In this document: positions 17,058 to 26,769 of the stretch, in pieces
Layout of the letters: each line of letters opens with the position of its first letter
Position numbering within the stretch: position 1 is the stretch's first letter
Assembly: GCA_944381365.1 (NCBI GenBank)
Contig: CALWKW010000004.1
Span: 1 to 64,000 of the forward strand
Direction: 5' to 3'
DNA from: an uncultured Christensenellaceae bacterium
Lineage (GTDB): Bacteria > Bacillota > Clostridia > Christensenellales > UBA3700
DNA: 64,000 nt
Notes under the pieces: generated by a model
Seen by the model: only the letters and a program-made list of their open reading frames with translations
Database searches by the model: none
What the model was told of the DNA's origin: nothing
Made by a program: the position numbers and the translations under genes

Positions 17058-19664
17058 ATGGCAAATACTCAAATCGTAAACGATGAGCAATCTTTGCTTG
17101 CAAGACTTGAGGAAGTAAGAAAAGCTCAAGCTATCTATGCTACTTATACTCAAGAGCAAGTCGACAAGATTTTCTTTGCGGCAGCTATGGCTGCAAACAA
17201 GATGAGAATTCCTCTCGCAAAAATGGCTGTTGAAGAGACAGGTATGGGTGTTGTGGAAGACAAGGTTATCAAAAACCATTATGCTTCCGAATATATCTAC
17301 AATACCTACAAGAATGTAAAGACTTGCGGCGTGATTGAAAGAGACGAAGCTTTCGGTATCACAAAGTATGCAGAACCCGTAGGCGTTCTTGCTGCTGTTA
17401 TTCCTACCACAAACCCTACTTCTACCGCTATATTCAAGTCTCTTCTTGCTCTTAAGACAAGAAACGGTCTTATTTTCTCACCCCACCCCAGAGCAAAGAA
17501 ATGTACTATTGCTGCTGCTAAGGTAGTTTTGGATGCTGCTGTCGCTGCAGGTGCTCCCGAGGGTATAATCGGCTGGATTGATGAGCCTTCCGTACCTTTG
17601 TCAGGTATGATAATGAAAGAGGCTGACCTCATTCTTGCCACAGGCGGTCCCGGAATGGTTAAGGCAGCTTATTCTTCAGGTAAGCCTGCTGTCGGCGTAG
17701 GTGCAGGTAATACTCCTGCTATCGTAGACGATAGTGCAGATATCAAAATGGCTGCTTATTCGATTTTGCACTCCAAGACTTTTGACAATGGTATGATTTG
17801 TGCTTCAGAGCAATCTACAATCGTACTCGAAAAGGTATATAAAGAATTTAAGGAAGAAATGGCATTCAGAGGTGCATACTTTCTCAATCCTCAACAGACT
17901 GACCTCGTAAGAAAGACTATTCTTATCAATGGTGCACTCAATGCAAAAATCGTAGGACAACCTGCTTATGTAATCGCAAAAATGGCAGGATTCGATGTTC
18001 CCGAAACAGCTAAAGTGCTTGTAGGCGAAGTAGAAAGCGTAGACTTAAGCGAAGAATTTGCTCACGAAAAATTGTCTCCCGTACTCGCTATGTACAAGGC
18101 AAAGAACTTTGACGATGCACTCGACAAGGCTTCTAAGCTTATCGATGACGGCGGTCTCGGACATACTTCCGTACTTTATGTAAACACAGAAACAGGCAAG
18201 GAAAAAATGGACAAATTCGCAAAGAGAATGCGTACTTGCCGTGTGCTTATCAATACTCCTTCTTCTCAGGGCGGTATCGGTGATTTGTACAACTTCAAAC
18301 TTGCTCCTTCACTCACACTCGGTTGTGGTAGCTGGGGCGGTAATAGCGTAAGCGAAAATGTAGGAGTAAAACATCTTATCAATATCAAGACAGTCGCAGA
18401 AAGGAGAGAAAATATGTTGTGGTTCAGAACACCTGAAAAGGTTTATTTCAAAAAAGGCTGTCTCGGTGTTGCTTTGAGAGAGCTTAAAGATGTAATGAAC
18501 AAGAAGAAAGCATTTATCGTAACAGATAGCTTCTTGTATCAAAGCGGTTTTACAAAGAATATTACGGACAGACTCGATGAGATGGGTATCAGACATACCA
18601 CATTCTTCAATGTTGCTCCCGATCCTACACTTGCTTGTGCTCTCGAAGGCGTAAAGGCTATGAGAGATTTCGAGCCTGATGTAATCATCGCTATCGGTGG
18701 CGGTTCTGCTATGGACGCAGGCAAAATCATGTGGGTACTTTATGAGCATCCCGAAGTAGACTTCCAAGATCTTGCAATGAGATTTATGGATATCAGAAAG
18801 AGAGTATATACATTCCCTCACATGGGTGATAAGGCTTCATTCATCGCTATCGCTACTACCGCAGGTACAGGTTCTGAAGTCACTCCTTTCGCAGTTATCA
18901 CAGACGAAAAGACAGGTACAAAGTATCCTTTGGCTGACTATGAATTGTTGCCTGATATGGCTATCGTAGATGCTGACCTTATGATGAATATTCCTAAGGG
19001 ATTGACAGCGGCTTCCGGTATTGACGCTTTGACTCACGCATTGGAAGCTATCGCATCAGTTATGGCTACCGACTTTACAAACGGTATTGCAAAACAGGCT
19101 ATTCAGATGATTTTCAATTATTTGCCCAGAGCTTACGAACTCGGAGCTCATGACGCAGAAGCAAGAGAAGTTATGGCTCACGCTTCTTGTATGGCAGGTA
19201 TGGCATTTGCAAACGCATTCCTCGGTGTATGCCACTCTATGGCTCACAAACTCGGTTCATATCATCACTTGCCTCACGGCGTAGCAAATGCTTTGATGAT
19301 TGACGAAGTAATCAGATTCAATGCAGTAGACGATCCTGTAAAGATGGGTACATTCCCTCAATACAAATATCCTCAGGCAAAGAAGAGATATGCAGATGTA
19401 GCTAATATGCTTGGTTTGAAGGGCAAGACTGATGACGAAAAGATCGAAGCATTGATTGCTGAGATTGACAAACTCAAGAAAGCCGTAGGTATCAAAGACA
19501 CCATCAAAGATTACGGTATCGATGAAGAGAAGTTTATGTCCACTCTCGACAAGATGGTAGAGGACGCATTCGATGACCAGTGTACAGGTGCAAACCCTAG
19601 ATATCCTCTTATGAAGGAAATCAAGCAAATGTATCTCAATGCTTATTACGGCAAGAAAAACTAA
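17058..19664 (+). CDS. adhE: Bifunctional aldehyde-alcohol dehydrogenase
   Basis: An 868-aa fusion enzyme reducing acetyl-CoA to acetaldehyde and then ethanol, consuming two NADH, in the cytoplasm (usually as spirosomes). The N-terminal half (~1-440) is the CoA-acylating aldehyde dehydrogenase with catalytic Cys248 in GMICASEQS and VGAGNTPA. The C-terminal half (~450-868) is an iron-dependent alcohol dehydrogenase: GGGSAMDAGKI for NAD binding, and the Fe ligands in IDALTHALEA and HSMAHKLGSYHHLPHG. A GGATGG RBS lies upstream. It is monocistronic, with Rex-type control from two operators. It is the electron sink matched to PflB. Confidence 0.97.
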   Translation: MANTQIVNDEQSLLARLEEVRKAQAIYATYTQEQVDKIFFAAAMAANKMRIPLAKMAVEETGMGVVEDKVIKNHYASEYIYNTYKNVKTCGVIERDEAFGITKYAEPVGVLAAVIPTTNPTSTAIFKSLLALKTRNGLIFSPHPRAKKCTIAAAKVVLDAAVAAGAPEGIIGWIDEPSVPLSGMIMKEADLILATGGPGMVKAAYSSGKPAVGVGAGNTPAIVDDSADIKMAAYSILHSKTFDNGMICASEQSTIVLEKVYKEFKEEMAFRGAYFLNPQQTDLVRKTILINGALNAKIVGQPAYVIAKMAGFDVPETAKVLVGEVESVDLSEEFAHEKLSPVLAMYKAKNFDDALDKASKLIDDGGLGHTSVLYVNTETGKEKMDKFAKRMRTCRVLINTPSSQGGIGDLYNFKLAPSLTLGCGSWGGNSVSENVGVKHLINIKTVAERRENMLWFRTPEKVYFKKGCLGVALRELKDVMNKKKAFIVTDSFLYQSGFTKNITDRLDEMGIRHTTFFNVAPDPTLACALEGVKAMRDFEPDVIIAIGGGSAMDAGKIMWVLYEHPEVDFQDLAMRFMDIRKRVYTFPHMGDKASFIAIATTAGTGSEVTPFAVITDEKTGTKYPLADYELLPDMAIVDADLMMNIPKGLTAASGIDALTHALEAIASVMATDFTNGIAKQAIQMIFNYLPRAYELGAHDAEAREVMAHASCMAGMAFANAFLGVCHSMAHKLGSYHHLPHGVANALMIDEVIRFNAVDDPVKMGTFPQYKYPQAKKRYADVANMLGLKGKTDDEKIEALIAEIDKLKKAVGIKDTIKDYGIDEEKFMSTLDKMVEDAFDDQCTGANPRYPLMKEIKQMYLNAYYGKKN

Positions 19665-19720
19665 TTGAATTATCGTGTGAAGATGTATCTTTCTTCATTT
19701 TAATAACTTCATAGCAACAG

Positions 19721-19749
19721 AAGTCGGCACGAGCCGACTTTTGTTGTTG
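19721..19749 (+). terminator. Terminator of adhE
   Basis: AAGTCGGC-ACGA-GCCGACTT perfect stem, then TTGTTGTTG. Confidence 0.8.
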
Positions 19750-19779
19750 TAGGGCAATAAACTAGCTTTACGGTTTTTA

Positions 19780-19808
19780 TTGAATATTCTTGAGAATAAT
19801 GATAGAAT
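19780..19808 (+). promoter_or_regulatory. Promoter of the sirtuin gene
   Basis: TTGAAT (19780-19785), 17-nt spacer, TAGAAT (19803-19808). Confidence 0.55.
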
Positions 19809-19841
19809 TTCTATAAAGAGAATTAATATAAGAAGGTATAT

Positions 19842-20594
19842 ATGATAGATATTGACGACAAAATAAATATTTTGCATAATATGATAGCACAAAGCGACAA
19901 TATCGTTGCTTTGACGGGTGCGGGAATATCCGTACCGAGCGGCATACCTGATTTCAGAAGTGCAAACGGTCTTTATACCACAAGCAAAGGCTATTCTTAT
20001 TCTGCCGAAGAGCTTTTATCTCATACTTGTTTTGTAAATGCTACCGAAGAATTCTATGAATTTTATAAAAACAATATGATATATAAAAACGCTATGTTCA
20101 ACAAAGCTCATTTATATCTTAAAACTCTTGAAGATTCAAACAAATTAAAAGCCGTCATAACGCAGAATATAGACGGACTGCATACCCTTGCGGGAAGTAA
20201 AAATGTACTCGAATTTCACGGCAGTATATATCGCAATACTTGTATGGGTTGCGGCAAAAAATATGACATTGACTATATCTTGAAAAGCAAAGGAATACCG
20301 AGATGCAGCGATTGCGGCAATATAATAAAACCTGATGTAGTGTTGTACGAAGAAGGGCTTGACGAAAAGACGGTGACAAAGAGCATACAAGCCGTATCTT
20401 CCGCCGATATGCTTTTGGTAATAGGCACATCTCTCAAGGTATATCCTGCGGCAGGCCTTGTGGATTATTACCGAGGCAACAGACTTGTACTTATCAATAA
20501 AGATGTCACAGGATATGACAAAAGGGCAGACCTTGTTATCAACGAAGATATTATTAAAGTTGTAGAAAAACTGACAGAAAAACAGGCTTTATAA
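19842..20594 (+). CDS. cobB: Sir2-family NAD-dependent protein deacylase
   Basis: A 250-aa sirtuin that removes acyl groups from lysines using NAD+. The family motifs are in order: GAGISVPSGIPDFRS (NAD binding, ~26-40), TQNIDGLH (~107-114), the catalytic His in LEFHGS, and a zinc-binding C-x2-C...C-x2-C (CMGCGKK / CSDCGN). GTSLKVYPAAGL follows near the C-terminus. The RBS is AGAAGG. It is a single gene. It probably tunes metabolic enzymes such as acetyl-CoA-linked ones; this is a general family role, not shown by context. Confidence 0.93.
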   Translation: MIDIDDKINILHNMIAQSDNIVALTGAGISVPSGIPDFRSANGLYTTSKGYSYSAEELLSHTCFVNATEEFYEFYKNNMIYKNAMFNKAHLYLKTLEDSNKLKAVITQNIDGLHTLAGSKNVLEFHGSIYRNTCMGCGKKYDIDYILKSKGIPRCSDCGNIIKPDVVLYEEGLDEKTVTKSIQAVSSADMLLVIGTSLKVYPAAGLVDYYRGNRLVLINKDVTGYDKRADLVINEDIIKVVEKLTEKQAL

Positions 20595-20656
20595 TTTACA
20601 ATTTCTAATTCATAAAAAAGATGTTTGTCGGATAAACAAAAAAGCGGTAAATAAAA

Positions 20657-20680
20657 AGCGGGTATAATACCCGCTTTTTG
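20657..20680. terminator. Bidirectional terminator between the sirtuin and malic enzyme genes
   Basis: AGCGGGT-ATAAT-ACCCGCT stem flanked by A5 and T5, so it works on both strands for the convergent genes. Confidence 0.85.
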
Positions 20681-20698
20681 GTTTTTAAAATTAATTTA

Positions 20699-21868
20699 TT
20701 ATATTCTTGCAACTCCGCTTTCTTTAGCAGCTTTTGCTACTGCTTCAGCGACTGTCTTGCCGATTCTCTTGTCAAATGCCATAGGAAGGATATAATCTTC
20801 ATTGAGTTCGGTATCGCTCACAAGACTTGCGATTGCTTTTGCGGCAGAGATTTTCATCTCTTCGTTTATCTCTTTTGCTCTGACATCGAGTGCACCTCTG
20901 AATATTCCGGGGAAGGCAAGAACATTGTTGATTTGGTTGGGGAAGTCGCTTCTTCCTGTTCCAACAACTCTTGCTCCCGCTTGTTTTGCTAGGTCTGGCA
21001 TAATTTCGGGTACGGGGTTTGCCATTGCCATTACGATAGGATCTTTTGCCATAGACTTTATCATCTCGGGAGTCACTATATTGGGAGCAGATACGCCTAC
21101 AAAGATGTCGGCTCCTTTCATTGCGTCTTCGAGCGAACCTTGACGGCGAGCTTTGTTTGTGATTTCGGCAAGCTCTTCGTTTCCTTTGGGCTCATTTACG
21201 CCTTTGCAGATTATACCTTTTCTGTTGCAAACAAAAATATCTTTTACGCCGAGTTTTAACAATAATTTTGCAATGGCTGTTCCTGCAGCTCCGGCTCCGC
21301 TGAAAGTAATAGTCAGATCTTCCCACTTTTTGCCTACAATCTTCAATGCGTTTGTAATTGCGGCAACCGTCACGACTGCTGTACCGTGCTGGTCATCATG
21401 AAAAATAGGAATGTCTGTGCATTCTTTGAGTCTTTTTTCTATCTCAAAACATCTGGGTGCAGATATGTCCTCGAGGTTTACGCCGCCAAAGCTTCCTGAC
21501 AAAAGAGCTATGGTCTTTACGATATCGTCTACATCTTTTGATTTTACGCACAAAGGTATTGCGTCCACATCTCCGAATTCTTTGAAGAGTACGCACTTTC
21601 CTTCCATTACGGGCATACCTGCTTCAGGACCTATATCTCCGAGTCCCAATACTGCTGTGCCGTCAGTCACTACCGCTACGGTGTTCCAGCGTCTTGTCAA
21701 ATCATAAGATTTATCAATGTCTTTTTGTATTTCGAGACATGCTTGAGCTACACCTGGGGTATAGGCGAGGGACAAATCCTCTTTGCTTGTAATCTTGCTT
21801 CTTGCTTCTATCTGAATTTTGCCACGCCACTCATAATGCTTTTTGAGTGACTCTTTCATATAATCCAT
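20699..21868 (-). CDS. NAD(P)-dependent malic enzyme
   Basis: A 389-aa malate dehydrogenase (oxaloacetate-decarboxylating) of the short bacterial type, giving pyruvate, CO2 and NAD(P)H. SLAYTPGVAQACLEI and VTDGTAVLGLGDIGPEAGMPVMEGK (malate and metal site, ~65-90) open the catalytic domain; the HDDQHGTAVVTVAAI block holds further active-site residues; FSGAGAAGTAIAKLL is the Rossmann NAD(P) loop (~188-202). The ATG at 21868 has AAGGAGTC upstream. It is monocistronic on the minus strand. It would feed pyruvate to Pfl. Confidence 0.94.
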   Translation of the reverse strand: MDYMKESLKKHYEWRGKIQIEARSKITSKEDLSLAYTPGVAQACLEIQKDIDKSYDLTRRWNTVAVVTDGTAVLGLGDIGPEAGMPVMEGKCVLFKEFGDVDAIPLCVKSKDVDDIVKTIALLSGSFGGVNLEDISAPRCFEIEKRLKECTDIPIFHDDQHGTAVVTVAAITNALKIVGKKWEDLTITFSGAGAAGTAIAKLLLKLGVKDIFVCNRKGIICKGVNEPKGNEELAEITNKARRQGSLEDAMKGADIFVGVSAPNIVTPEMIKSMAKDPIVMAMANPVPEIMPDLAKQAGARVVGTGRSDFPNQINNVLAFPGIFRGALDVRAKEINEEMKISAAKAIASLVSDTELNEDYILPMAFDKRIGKTVAEAVAKAAKESGVARI

Positions 21869-22086
21869 AAAAGACTCCTTTTTATAGGTAATATCAATAT
21901 TATATTATCACAATTTTTTTGGTTTGAAAAACGATTGAGGGATATTATTCAATTTAAAGGTATTATTTTTATATTATTCTAGCTTGTGGTTTGGCTTTAT
22001 AAACAAATATAAGACAAAATATCGTTTTGGATGAGAATATAATATATCAGCGGTTGTATATATAAATATATATTTAATAAATTTAT

Positions 22087-22115
22087 TGACAATTTCTTTA
22101 CTTACTTGTAAAATG
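22087..22115 (+). promoter_or_regulatory. Promoter of the TrpXYZ-like operon
   Basis: TTGACA (22087-22092), 17-nt spacer, TAAAAT (22110-22115). The start near 22122 leaves only ~35 nt of leader, so there is no room for a T-box. Confidence 0.72.
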
Positions 22116-22156
22116 AATAATATATGGGTTTTACCTTAAAAATAAAGGAGAACATT

Positions 22157-23158
22157 ATGAAAAAATTTATTATCGCAATTATGATTGTTGTTTTGGCAGT
22201 TGTGGGCTGCGTATCTTTGATGGCTTGTCAGCCTCCTACGGATTTCACTGTCGGTGTAATTCAGCTCGCTCCTCACGATGCTCTTGATAAAGCAAACAGT
22301 GCTTTTTGTGCAGAACTTAAGTCATTGCTCGAAGCAGAAGGCAAAACTATTACTTTCTTGCAAAACAATGCCAACAATGAAGATTCTCAAAATACTTCTA
22401 TTGTGAACAGCTTTATAGGCAAGAATGTTGACTTGATATATTCTATTGCTACTTCTTCTTCTCAGACAGCAGTAGCAAAAGCAAAGGACTATGATATTCC
22501 CGTAATTTTCAATGCTGTTACCGATCCCGTAGATGCAGGTCTTGTAAAGAGCATGGAAAACCCCGGTGTAAATGTTACGGGTGTATCTGATATCAACCCT
22601 ATTGCAGACCAAGTAGGTCTTATGGTAGAATTGATGGCTGATACAATAGCACAGTCTGAATTGACAATCGGTGTTTTGTTTGTATCCAAAGAGACAAACT
22701 CTGTTGTTCAGAAAGATGCGGTAAAAGCAGAATGTGAGAAGTTGGGCATTAAATTCGCAGAATATGGTATCGATGAAGCTGCAAATATCGGCAACGGACT
22801 TCAAGGTCTGAAAAAAATGGGTGCAGATATTGTTTATCTTCCTACCGACAATGTTCTTGCAAGTGAGGCAGCTACCGTTCACTCCGAGAATATTAAAAAG
22901 GAAGTTAATCTTCCTATGGTTTGCGGCGAAGGCGGCATGACAGAGCTTTGCGGTGTTGCAACATTGAGTGTAGATTATGAATATCTCGGAAAACTCGCTG
23001 CTCAAAGTGCTTTCGATATCCTTATGGGCAATAAAAAAGCTAGCGAAATCGCTGTAAAAACACAGACAGAAAATTACACTTATATTGTAAGTGAAAAGAA
23101 TGCTGAGGCAATAGGATTTACTATTCCCCAAAGCATTATCGATAAAGCAAATGCATAA
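22157..23158 (+). CDS. ABC transporter substrate-binding lipoprotein (TrpX-like)
   Basis: A 333-aa lipoprotein (lipobox SLMAC, Cys24) of the ABC_sub_bind family (PF04392), the extracellular binding protein of a three-part importer. The periplasmic-binding-like fold is visible in FTVGVIQLAPHDALD, VDLIYSIATSSSQTA, IPVIFNAVTDPVDAGLV and NVTGVSDINP. Related proteins (TrpX/YtrX) are predicted to bind tryptophan or other aromatic compounds, but the ligand cannot be read here. ATG 22157 follows AAAGGAG; an upstream in-frame ATG at 22124 lies at the transcription start. First gene of the operon. Confidence 0.88.
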   Translation: MKKFIIAIMIVVLAVVGCVSLMACQPPTDFTVGVIQLAPHDALDKANSAFCAELKSLLEAEGKTITFLQNNANNEDSQNTSIVNSFIGKNVDLIYSIATSSSQTAVAKAKDYDIPVIFNAVTDPVDAGLVKSMENPGVNVTGVSDINPIADQVGLMVELMADTIAQSELTIGVLFVSKETNSVVQKDAVKAECEKLGIKFAEYGIDEAANIGNGLQGLKKMGADIVYLPTDNVLASEAATVHSENIKKEVNLPMVCGEGGMTELCGVATLSVDYEYLGKLAAQSAFDILMGNKKASEIAVKTQTENYTYIVSEKNAEAIGFTIPQSIIDKANA

Positions 23159-23188
23159 ATTATATTTTAATCTGAAAAAGGATAAATA

Positions 23189-24379
23189 ATGTTTAATACG
23201 ATTTTAGGTGGTTTTAACCAAGGTTTACTATGGGCAGTGCTTGCAATCGGCGTGTTTGTATCATTCAGATTGCTTGATTTTGCCGATTTGACTTGTGAAG
23301 GAAGCTTTGCTTGGGGCGGAGCGGTAGCAGCGGTACTTATTCAGCAATATGGCTGGAATGGTATCCCTGCATGTCTTATCGCTTTGATAGCAGGCGGTGT
23401 AGCAGGTCTTATTACTGCACTTTTGCATACAAAACTCAAAATTGCTCCTATTTTGTCGGGTATCATTACTTTGACGGCAATGTATTCGATTACTCTCATC
23501 ACGATGAACAACAAAGCTTCTATCGGTTTGTTGAATGTACCTTTGTTTTATAGCTGGATTCCCGGAATGAAGTCTATATATGCAATTCTTATCATGGGTG
23601 TCATTATAATTGCTATTATTATAGCTGTTGTATATTGGTTTTTTGGTACAGAACTCGGAAGTGCTATAAGATCTACGGGCGTAAATGAGAGAATGAGCCG
23701 TGCTCAGGGTATCAATACTGATAATACCAAGATTATAGGACTTGTGATTTCCAATGCTCTTATTGCATTGTCAGGTGCTTTGGTAGCACAGGAGCAAGGT
23801 ACTGCAAGCTGGACGATGGGTCAGGGTGCAATCGTAGCAGGTCTTGCATCGGTAATTATAGGCGAAACAATCATACCTTCAAACAGAAATTTTGCTTTGA
23901 CTCTCGTTGGTGTGACTATAGGCAGCATAATATATCGTATAATTTACAGCTTGGTATATTATTTCGGTTTGCCCACAGAGTATATCAAATTGAGTACTGC
24001 GGTATTGGTAGTAATTGCTTTGTGTTTGCCTATGATAAAGACAAAGTGCATTGCATTGGCTAAGAAGTTGGATGCAAAATGGAGAGCGAAGTATCCTAAG
24101 TACGCTGCTTATGCTCAGAAAAGAGATGATAAAAAGGCTCAAAAGGCAGAAAAAGCAAAGAGTGCTTTGGCTGATAAAATTACAAATCTTTCTACGCTTA
24201 TAAAATCTGAAAGCGATGTAAAAAAGGCAAAGACATTGCAAAGACAGATATCCAAGGCAAAAGAGAAGTTTGCAGAAAAATACGGTTCTAAAGAGCTTGA
24301 AGATGTAGAAGAACATACCGAAGCTGCTAGTGTAGCCGTGATAGGAGGAAATGACAATGTCGATGTTAAAAATAACTAA
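23189..24379 (+). CDS. ABC transporter permease (TrpY-like) with long charged C-terminal tail
   Basis: A 396-aa permease of the branched-chain-amino-acid-type family (BPD_transp_2). The first ~290 residues have eight to nine membrane segments with the conserved FRLLDFADLTCEGSF near the N-terminus and GTELGSAIRSTGVNERMSRAQGI as the ATPase-coupling loop. The last ~105 residues are an unusual cytoplasmic tail rich in Lys, Glu and Ala (KRDDKKAQKAEKAKSA), predicted coiled coil, absent from the usual ~290-aa members. The ATPase gene overlaps its end by 23 nt. Confidence 0.9.
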   Translation: MFNTILGGFNQGLLWAVLAIGVFVSFRLLDFADLTCEGSFAWGGAVAAVLIQQYGWNGIPACLIALIAGGVAGLITALLHTKLKIAPILSGIITLTAMYSITLITMNNKASIGLLNVPLFYSWIPGMKSIYAILIMGVIIIAIIIAVVYWFFGTELGSAIRSTGVNERMSRAQGINTDNTKIIGLVISNALIALSGALVAQEQGTASWTMGQGAIVAGLASVIIGETIIPSNRNFALTLVGVTIGSIIYRIIYSLVYYFGLPTEYIKLSTAVLVVIALCLPMIKTKCIALAKKLDAKWRAKYPKYAAYAQKRDDKKAQKAEKAKSALADKITNLSTLIKSESDVKKAKTLQRQISKAKEKFAEKYGSKELEDVEEHTEAASVAVIGGNDNVDVKNN

Positions 24380-25157
24380 TTTGTACAAGACCTTCAATAT
24401 CGGTACCGTAAATGAGAAAAAGGCTCTTATCAATCTTAATCTCGATGTAGAAGAAGGCGATTTTATCACGGTAATAGGCGGTAATGGTGCTGGTAAGTCT
24501 ACAATGCTCAATATGATTGCAGGTGTTTATATTCCCGAAGAAGGCACAATCGAGCTTGACGGACAGAATATCACTCGTCTTAAAGAATTTAAGAGAGCTA
24601 AATATCTCGGCAGAGTATTTCAGGACCCTATGATGGGAACGGCTGCCAATATGGAAATACAGGAAAACCTTGCTCTTGCTTACAGAAGAGGCAAAATAAG
24701 AGGTCTTGGCTGGGGTGTAACGAGAAAGGAAAAAGAAGAGTTCAAACAACAACTTAAACTTCTCGACCTCGGACTTGAAGACAGAATGACAGCAAAAGTA
24801 GGACTTTTGTCAGGCGGACAAAGACAAGCTCTTACGCTTCTTATGGCGACATTGATAAAGCCAAAGGTATTGCTTCTTGACGAGCATACTGCGGCTTTGG
24901 ATCCTAAGACGGCAGAAAAAGTCTTGAATGTCACAGAGACATTGACATCTCGCAACAATCTTACCACAATCATGATTACTCACAATATGAAAGATGCGAT
25001 AAGATATGGCAATCGTCTTATTATGATGAACAACGGAAGTATTATCTACGATGTCAAGGGCGAAGAGAAGAAGAATCTTACTGTCAAGGATTTGCTTTTG
25101 AAGTTTGAACAAAACAGTGAAGGCGAATTTGCAAATGACAGAATGCTGTTGACATGA
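24357..25157 (+). CDS. ABC transporter ATP-binding protein (TrpZ-like)
   Basis: A 266-aa ATPase driving the TrpXYZ-like importer. Walker A is GGNGAGKST (about residues 43-51), the Q-loop is RVFQDPMMG, the signature LSGGQRQALTL, Walker B VLLLDEHTAALDP and the H-loop MITHNM. Start 24357 is chosen because AGGAGG (24343-24348) is 8 nt upstream; ATGs at 24351 and 24363 are less well spaced. It overlaps the permease reading frame and ends the operon before a strong terminator. Confidence 0.93.
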   Translation: MSMLKITNLYKTFNIGTVNEKKALINLNLDVEEGDFITVIGGNGAGKSTMLNMIAGVYIPEEGTIELDGQNITRLKEFKRAKYLGRVFQDPMMGTAANMEIQENLALAYRRGKIRGLGWGVTRKEKEEFKQQLKLLDLGLEDRMTAKVGLLSGGQRQALTLLMATLIKPKVLLLDEHTAALDPKTAEKVLNVTETLTSRNNLTTIMITHNMKDAIRYGNRLIMMNNGSIIYDVKGEEKKNLTVKDLLLKFEQNSEGEFANDRMLLT

Positions 25158-25174
25158 TAAAAATATAAATACAG

Positions 25175-25202
25175 CAGGAGCGAGTTTCGCTCCTGTTTTT
25201 TT
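25175..25202 (+). terminator. Terminator of the TrpXYZ-like operon
   Basis: CAGGAGCGA-GTT-TCGCTCCTG, a 9-bp stem followed by seven T's. Confidence 0.9.
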
Positions 25203-25419
25203 ATGAAAAATTCAGTGATTAGTATATTTACTTTACAAACTACTATTTTGTTATGGCGGTATGGTAGCGAGTCTATAAATAATATAAAAAATTTTATTCC
25301 TGCAAAGGTTGTATTTTGATATAATATAAATTTCCCATTCTGATATTTGATTTTAAAATCGTAAATTTTTATTCATGTTTAAAATATCATATTAAAATTT
25401 TGTATATAAATTAAAAATA

Positions 25420-25434
25420 TATGGACAAAATAGT
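25420..25434 (+). promoter_or_regulatory. 15-nt motif shared with the surface lipoprotein upstream region
   Basis: TATGGACAAAATAGT is identical to 307-321. The rest of 25203-25713 is extremely AT-rich with no gene that I can support. Confidence 0.35.
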
Positions 25435-25713
25435 AAAAACAATTAAAAGTTTATTAAATATTTAACAATATTGAATAAAAATTTTAATATATCACTTTAA
25501 TATTTTATACAAAAAATTCTTATGAATGTAAACTTTTAATTAAAAAATATAAAAAACCGCTTAATTTTCCCTAAATTTGAATAAAATTTGTGCAATTTTG
25601 TCTAAAAATTTTGAATAAAGTTGCTATTTTGTCTTAAACATGCTAATATTAATATATATAAAATTGATATTAATATTATCAAAAATATAGGATGGAATAG
25701 GACGGTTTTTATT

Positions 25714-26520
25714 ATGGCAGAATTTTTTATCAACTTTTCTAATTATATTGACGAGAAATCACCTGTAAATATAAGAGTGATTGGAGAGACTCAAAAAGAA
25801 GACTGTATAAACAAGGAAAGAAAGAATTCTGATATCATGGCATTGGAGTACATTATCTCTGGCGAAGGCGTGCTTGAGATAAACGGTAAGACATATTATC
25901 CCAAGGCTGGCGATGTATTCTTCCTCAAAAAGGGAAGTGACCATAAATATTCTTCCAGCAAGAAAAACGGCTGGCACAAAATCTGGATTAAGTTTGAAGG
26001 CGAGCTTATGGAAGAGATGGTAAGACTTTATCTTCCTGAAGATACTTATCTCTTTTCGAATTGTTATGTAGGAAGTTATTTCAAAGACATTCTGTATTAT
26101 CTTAAAAACTATAAAAACGATTATAAAAAACTTACTGACGGCGTTTCTATCAAACTTTTCGAAATTTTCACTGCCATAAGAAGCAATACCACTGCTCCTA
26201 AAGACAGCTTGGCAATGCAGATAAAAAACACTCTCGATATGATGGTAGAAAAAGAGCTTTCTTTGGAAAGTCTTTGTGCTCAGTTCAATTATTCAAAAAA
26301 TCATATTATACATATTTTCAAACAAGAATTCGGCATTACGCCTTACAATTATTTCTTGGAGAGAAAAATAGAGTATGCAAAAGTTTATCTTGACAACTGC
26401 AGCCTTTCTATCGGAGAAATCGCTCAAAAATTGTCTTTCAGCGACCAGCAATATTTCTCCATTTGTTTCAAAAAGATTGTCGGAGTTTCTCCTGTGGCAT
26501 ACCGCAACAAAAAATTCTGA
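25714..26520 (+). CDS. AraC-family transcriptional regulator (cupin plus HTH)
   Basis: A 268-aa regulator. The N-terminal cupin-like ligand-binding domain is visible as ALEYIISGEGVLEINGKTYYPKAGDVFFLKKGSDHKY (about residues 40-80). The C-terminal ~100 residues carry two helix-turn-helix motifs, LSLESLCAQFNYSKNHIIHIFKQEFG and LSIGEIAQKLSFSDQQYFSICFKKIVGVSPVAYR, the standard AraC/XylS signature. ATG 25714 is preferred; an open frame reaches back to 25621 but without an RBS. These regulators usually control sugar-use genes; no such gene is adjacent. The motif at 25420 may be its own operator. Confidence 0.9.
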   Translation: MAEFFINFSNYIDEKSPVNIRVIGETQKEDCINKERKNSDIMALEYIISGEGVLEINGKTYYPKAGDVFFLKKGSDHKYSSSKKNGWHKIWIKFEGELMEEMVRLYLPEDTYLFSNCYVGSYFKDILYYLKNYKNDYKKLTDGVSIKLFEIFTAIRSNTTAPKDSLAMQIKNTLDMMVEKELSLESLCAQFNYSKNHIIHIFKQEFGITPYNYFLERKIEYAKVYLDNCSLSIGEIAQKLSFSDQQYFSICFKKIVGVSPVAYRNKKF

Positions 26521-26562
26521 TATGCTAAAAAATCAGATATAAAGATAAATTGAGTTTTTATA

Positions 26563-26596
26563 AAAAATAATTCGTCTTATGGGCGGATTATTTTTG
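26563..26596 (+). terminator. Terminator of the araC-like gene
   Basis: AAAAATAATTCG pairs with CGGATTATTTTT (one G-T pair), ending in T5. Confidence 0.65.
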
Positions 26597-26705
26597 TTTA
26601 ATAGGAATTTAGATAAATTCTCAATATTTCATAGCTTTATAATTAGTTTTATAATTTTATTTTGTCATATAATTTATATATTAAATCAATCGCACAATAT
26701 TTTAG

Positions 26706-26734
26706 TTGATAAAAAATATATATTATGCTAAAAT
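26706..26734 (+). promoter_or_regulatory. lysK promoter
   Basis: TTGATA (26706-26711), 17-nt spacer, TAAAAT (26729-26734). It supports ATG 26770 as the translation start. Confidence 0.6.
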
Positions 26735-26769
26735 ATCAAAGAAATATAAAAACATACCGAGGTGTATTT

